From Hortaea werneckii (Eukaryota > Ascomycota > Dothideomycetes > Mycosphaerellales > Teratosphaeriaceae), in assembly GCA_037044905.1 (NCBI GenBank), contig JBAOKB010000182.1, forward strand, positions 587,267 through 651,266: a stretch of 64,000 nt of DNA, read 5' to 3'. Shown one piece after another: positions 59,878 to 64,000 of the stretch. The translations under genes and the position numbers were made by a program. Position 1 is the stretch's first letter; each line of letters opens with the position of its first letter. The notes under the pieces are model-generated. The model was not told the DNA's origin, searched no databases, and saw only the letters and a program-made list of their open reading frames with translations.

Positions 59878-62199
59878 CTATACACCGCTGCGGTGTACCA
59901 GTGCGCCGCCTCTCCGGAACTGCACGCTTTCCCTCCTAACCAGCACTTGCAGTGCGCGGTTGAGACTTTGCTCTGAGTAGCCTTTGCGCTCGACGAATTC
60001 CCTGCGGAGAGTAGCGAGCGAAGAAGTGTAGCCGATTGGCAATCTGCAGAAACAAAATTAGCAATGCTGTAAGTACGGTAGAAGCGTATGGCAGTGCGTA
60101 CCTTCTGCGGAGCTCCTCCTCGACCTTGTGGACCTCCTCCACGAGCTCTCGGTTCCCAGTCATACCAAGGGCAGAAGTATCACCACCAGCGGACATGACC
60201 GCATCCATTGTCGAACCCAAGAACAGTCGGATAGCCTCATCAACGTGCTTCTCCGTCGCGATGGGCTGCAGTTCGATCTTCGCCAGAGACTCAGTAATAC
60301 GGACAAGAGACTCAAGCTGACGAACGGTGATCGGAATACTACTCCTTTGGTTCGCGTCTTGCTCTGCCCTCGCCACTTGTCGTCTAATGGAGACGAAATG
60401 CGACGACAGCTTCTCGGCCGCTTCTGCGGACATGCGAGGCGCACAGCGGGACTTAGCGTACGCGATGTAGCGCTTCATCTTCTCCACTGGGATTTCAGAC
60501 TGGTGCTCCTGCTGCACCCCCTGGCCGTTCATGTGGATGCCCATGACGTGCTTTGCGATCGTCTCATCCCTGTTGCGGTCGTGCTCGTCGCGGACGATGA
60601 AGATGAGGTCGAAACGTGATAAGATGGTGGTTTGGAAGTCGATGTTCTCGCCTGGACTCTTAAGATCATCGTAGCGTCCGAAGATGGGGTTGGCAGCTGC
60701 AAGAACTGAAGTACGCGCATTGAGGATCGTCGTAATACCGGCTTTGGCGATGGATATAGTCTGTTGTTCCATGGCTTCGTGAATGGCGACTCTGTCTTCG
60801 TCTCTCATCTTATCGAATTCATCAATGCAAACGGCTCCGCCGTCTGCAAGTACCATAGCACCGCCTTCAAGGTAGAACTCGCGTGTGCTGGTGTCACGTT
60901 GAACAGATGCAGTCAGACCAGCTGCAGAAGAACCTTTACCAGAAGTGTAAATGGCGATTGGAGCGCATTTCTCAACAAATTTGAGCAGTTGGGATTTTGC
61001 CGTACCGGGATCACCCAGCATGAGAACGTTAATGTCTCCTCTCAGCCTCATGCCGTCCGGTAAGATCTTCTTGCTGCCGCCCATCAGCAAACATGTAATT
61101 GCTTTTTTGATGTCTGTGTTTCCGTAAATGGAAGGCGCAATGCATGAAGCGAAGAGACTGTAAAGGTCCGGCCTCCGAGACATCTCCAGAAATTCCTGCT
61201 CCTCTTCTTCTGTGAAGGTCATGCCTGACCCACCAGCGTTGTGGCTCATATCTGTTTGGATACCGACAGCTCGCAGGTATGGGTTTCGAATGGCAACTGC
61301 ACCGCTATTCTTGCTGTTCTTCTGGCTGTTGTAAATGCTGAAAACACCCATGACCACACATCTCGAGCCTGGTACCACGCGATTTGCCAAATACCGATCT
61401 GCACTGACCAGAATATGACGAGGCAGCTCACCCACGGGTACATCATCTGGTGCCTCTTGCAGCTTCAGAACCTGCTGGTCGATGAATTGGCTCTTCTCGT
61501 GAACGACAAAGTATGGGTCTAGCGGGCACTGCTCTGCATTTGCATCTTCCGGGCCTTTCTGCCTACCACATGCTCTTGGAAGGGTCACACCAGTAAAACC
61601 GGAGCTAACGGGCAAGCTTTGGCTGTACCCGCAATTTCTGCACTCGATGTGGAGAGCGGTCGCTTTACTCGAGAGGGTGCTGGCACCGATCACAATGCCT
61701 GGTATGCGGACTAGATGTGAAACATTCGTTGCCGTGAGTCCACGGATCGAGGTGTGTGCTATGGAGGAATGGATAAGGAGTTGGTGCTCGGGAAGGGCCT
61801 TTGCGGCTTCGAGGTCGGTCGCGCTTCGAGAAGGATAGAGGATTCGTTGCGTGCACTGCTTTAGAGCTCCTTCAAACTATCACAGCGTCAGCAAGAGCCA
61901 TTGGATTGCCTGAGGCGTTCTAGACATACAATTGGTATTATGTCTGCAGGCTCGTTGTTCAGTTTTTGCGCTAGGTGCTCATTGAATGCGATCAGGTGCG
62001 CAATATCGATGTCGCAAAAGTACTGCTTCGACAGCACATTTTCTCGTATCTGATCGCGGTATATGAAGACATTGTCGAGGTGGAATTCGAGTATGAAATC
62101 GACGAGCTCTTGCTGAATCTGGCGGTTGCTCTCCTGACCACCCGCAGCGCTACGGTCTTCGCCGAAAAGGGAGAGCGTGTACACTGATTGTCTGTCCAT
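59878..62199 (-). CDS. MCM5: DNA replication licensing factor Mcm5
   Basis: Three exons: 62199-61930, 61876-60102 and 60043-59878; 736 residues. The N-terminal domain begins MDRQSVYTLSLFGED; zinc-binding Cys are at 169, 172, 193 and 207 (CRNC...AC...QC). The MCM AAA core has Walker A GDPGTAKS (378-385), Walker B DEFD (442-445), and the Arg finger in SRFDL (Arg511), followed by the winged-helix C-terminus ending PIGYTSSLATLRREFVERKG and RAL..LVRRE. Mcm5 forms the Mcm2-7 helicase (partner of Mcm2 at the gate) loaded at origins. The second intron (58 nt, 60101-60044) carries no stop in the upstream frame; splicing to the alternate frame is what yields the correct RRRLPIGY C-terminus. Confidence 0.97.
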
Positions 62200-62575
62200 G
62201 CTGCGGATATGCGTTGGAGATCGGTAGGTGGAAGGGAGATGGTGCTGACACCAGTTGTCATGGGCTGTATCTTACGGCAGAGGGGCGGGTGAAACAGCAA
62301 AGAAGGTTGGCCTCACGACGCGTCGCGCTTGAACACGCTAGATAACACTAATGCAAGCAATTCCGGGGATCATCCGCCAGTCAACGCGACAAGCCTATCT
62401 CAAGTATAGTACTGTAGAACGATCTCTTCCCATCTGACTGAATTGTGCATTAACGATAGCATTAAGGATTGCATTATCTCAAAACTTCTCCCTGAAACGC
62501 GACACAAGCTCTTCACAACTACGCAAAGTATATCTTGGGACACCAGCCTGAAGACTGGTCACCAGCTGCACGACA
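62200..62575. other. Promoter region of MCM5
   Basis: 376 bp between the MCM5 start and the stop of the neighbouring secreted-protein gene, on the same strand. An ACGCGTCG element occurs near 62317-62330 (CGACGCGTCGCGC), containing the ACGCGT MCB core that in fungi is bound by MBF to activate S-phase genes; the link is inference. Confidence 0.5.
62318..62323. promoter_or_regulatory. MCB-like ACGCGT element upstream of MCM5
   Basis: The hexamer ACGCGT occurs near here, about 120 bases before the MCM5 start codon. ACGCGT is the MluI cell-cycle box bound by MBF, which drives MCM and other replication genes at G1/S. A single copy, so only suggestive. Confidence 0.4.
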
Positions 62576-63722
62576 CTACCACTTCCACCAACTACCTTTA
62601 CTGTTGGAGACCTGCTCAGCAGGTTCTTCTCTTCCCTCAGCATCAAACCCACAAGCCTCGCCCCAAATCCCTTCGCTCTGTCCACACTGCAAATCCATTG
62701 TCTCATTGAAATGATGATCAATAAAGTAGCACTGGAAGTGTGGGCGTGTCTGGCCATAGTCCGGGAACAGCTGTTGCGCGAACACGAACGAGCACTTCGG
62801 TTTCTGGCTACATGAGCTCTGGCATATTTCCGACGCTTCGTTCGATTCGATAATGCTGGTGTCCAGCTGCTCGCTTTCGGCGTCTTCGCGGATCGAGCAG
62901 CCGCTTCCTGGGCCGTACACTTGAGTGTACGTCGGAGCGGCTAGTGTCACGGTCGATCTGTGGTTGTTGTCGTGGAGATCGTTGTGCCTGCCTGAACCGT
63001 TTGTCTGACAGTAGCGTGCCCGGCCATGAGGATCGTAGTTGTTGATGCCAAGCCTGCGGCACCCTGCGACACTCCGTCTGACGCAGCGGCCGTGACTGTG
63101 CTTACTCGGGTGGTCGTTGGTACTGAGAAGCCTGCACAGGCGCATGCATGTGGAATTGCCTGAGGTGCTATCGAGGATATCGCGGAGAGGCGGGCAAGCT
63201 GAGAAACTGCGGCGCATCCGCCTTCCTCTGGGACTGCGGCCACTTGATCGTTCCAGCCGTCTCCCCGCCGCATGCGCCACGCTTGTGATGTCGTGGGAGC
63301 CTCTGTCGTCCCGAGATCCTCAACATAAGTCGTGATGGTTGTAGTGCGGTAATTTGTTCTAGTCGACACGTCCAAGCTGGAATTGATGGCGTCCTGACCG
63401 ATCGACTCAGTACCTGGTATAAACATACGCGTGCAGAGGGTGCTTACATTGTGACCTTCACAGTTGTAGTATCGACGCTCGTTCGCGTCACGGTCACTAC
63501 GCCATTTGACCCTCCTGATATTTGGCTTGAATTCGCTGTTGGGGCTGCTGCCGTCGTTTGAACAATTGTAGATGTTGCTTCTGCGCACAGGGTCGACGCA
63601 GCCTCACATCCAGACAGACTTGCCAGTCCATTGAATGGAGCTGCTGAGCATTTGTCTTGTGGCAGACCCAGAGTAATGCCGCTAGCTGCCAACAGAGCTA
63701 GAAAAGAAGACGTTCGAAGCAT
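62576..63722 (-). CDS. Secreted Ser/Thr-rich, Cys-rich protein of unknown function
   Basis: Three exons proposed: 63722-63448, 63376-63106 and 63004-62576; 324 residues. Signal peptide MLRTSSFLALLAASGITLG, then Thr/Val-rich segments of the surface-protein type (TVTRTSVDTTTVKVT) and a middle domain ending AIPHACACAGF. The C-terminal region carries most Cys (GSGCSIRED, EICQSSCSQKPKCSF, FQCYF, LQCGQS, EACGFD), a disulfide-rich module. Two frame changes are needed and are explained by introns of 71 and 101 nt (GTAAGC donors); the second acceptor choice is firm because it keeps the Cys-rich frame, the first acceptor (TTCCAG) is the weakest part of the model. Family unknown; extracellular or wall role is inferred. 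A TATA-like CTTATACTC lies near 63825-63835, minus strand. Confidence 0.65.
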
Positions 63723-64000
63723 GTTAACGATCGTAATTGTGAAGACGTAGCCTGACGTCTTTCAGAGCGTAATGAGCGAATGCAAGAGCAAGAAGAGAGG
63801 TACGAGACCACGAGATAGAAGAGTATAAGCGCATTATTGTAGGTGGACGAAGGCCTTGCTCCTTGTCATCCTACCGTCCTTAGCTCCTTCTGGACCTACT
63901 GGGTGTTTCGCTTGGCACCTGGCTCGAAGTTTAAAAACGTGTACGACACTGGTTGTTAATGCACTTCGCTTGGCCATGACGCATCCTTGTAGAGATACGG
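63723..64000. other. Upstream region of the secreted-protein gene
   Basis: Presumed promoter; no gene seen up to the window edge. Confidence 0.4.

Noticed and set aside
1..64000. Biosynthetic gene cluster or mobile-element island
   Set aside because: No polyketide/peptide synthase, cytochrome P450 or transporter cluster, no transposase or reverse transcriptase; the neighbours are mostly single-copy housekeeping genes.

Overview
This window is nuclear DNA from a filamentous ascomycete fungus (Pezizomycotina; I would guess Dothideomycetes, with less confidence). The evidence is the gene set (SnaD/Cut12-like spindle-pole protein, Lcl2, Cyk3, secreted DUF1996, GH-rich-type Ser/Thr wall proteins), many short introns (42-110 nt, GT-AG with TACTAAC/GCTAAC-like branch sites) and no operons. 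I see no tRNA, rRNA, CRISPR or intact transposon.

Layout. 0-2.2 kb: 3' end of a transcription-factor-like gene, a secreted HNH nuclease and a small spliced gene. 3-8.8 kb: three minus-strand genes (single-pass membrane protein, splicing factor PRP45/SNW, BCS1-like AAA ATPase). 9.6-16.3 kb: two secreted or wall proteins (DUF1996 and a 1128-residue GPI-type protein). 17-20.8 kb: CDC16 (APC/C) divergent from YJU2 (spliceosome). 22.7-30.7 kb: CYK3 (cytokinesis) and glycogen synthase. 33.6-37.2 kb: a small secreted protein and the calcineurin catalytic subunit. 37.2-41.5 kb: a gene-poor stretch with homopolymer tracts and a degenerate tandem array. 41.5-46.4 kb: a GT25 glycosyltransferase divergent from an RA-PH scaffold protein. 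46.4-51.7 kb: gene-poor, with one orphan ORF and a frameshifted relic. 51.7-63.7 kb: dense housekeeping block (NOB1, SnaD-like, LCL2, NOP10, alpha/beta hydrolase, MCM5) ending in a secreted Cys-rich protein.

Most recognised genes are core growth functions: RNA splicing (PRP45, YJU2), ribosome/snoRNP biogenesis (NOB1, NOP10), replication and mitosis (MCM5, CDC16, SnaD-like), septation (CYK3), Ca2+ signalling (calcineurin) and storage carbohydrate (GSY). They are interleaved with lineage-specific secreted proteins. I rebuilt 22 introns by hand from splice signals and conserved protein families; exon coordinates are given in each entry. The most unusual things are not a new gene system but sequence structure: abrupt GC-skew flips inside coding regions, very long C/G/A/T homopolymers in 3' flanks, a ~130-bp-period degenerate array with hairpins, a nested hairpin near 12.6 kb, and a GC-AG intron in calcineurin.
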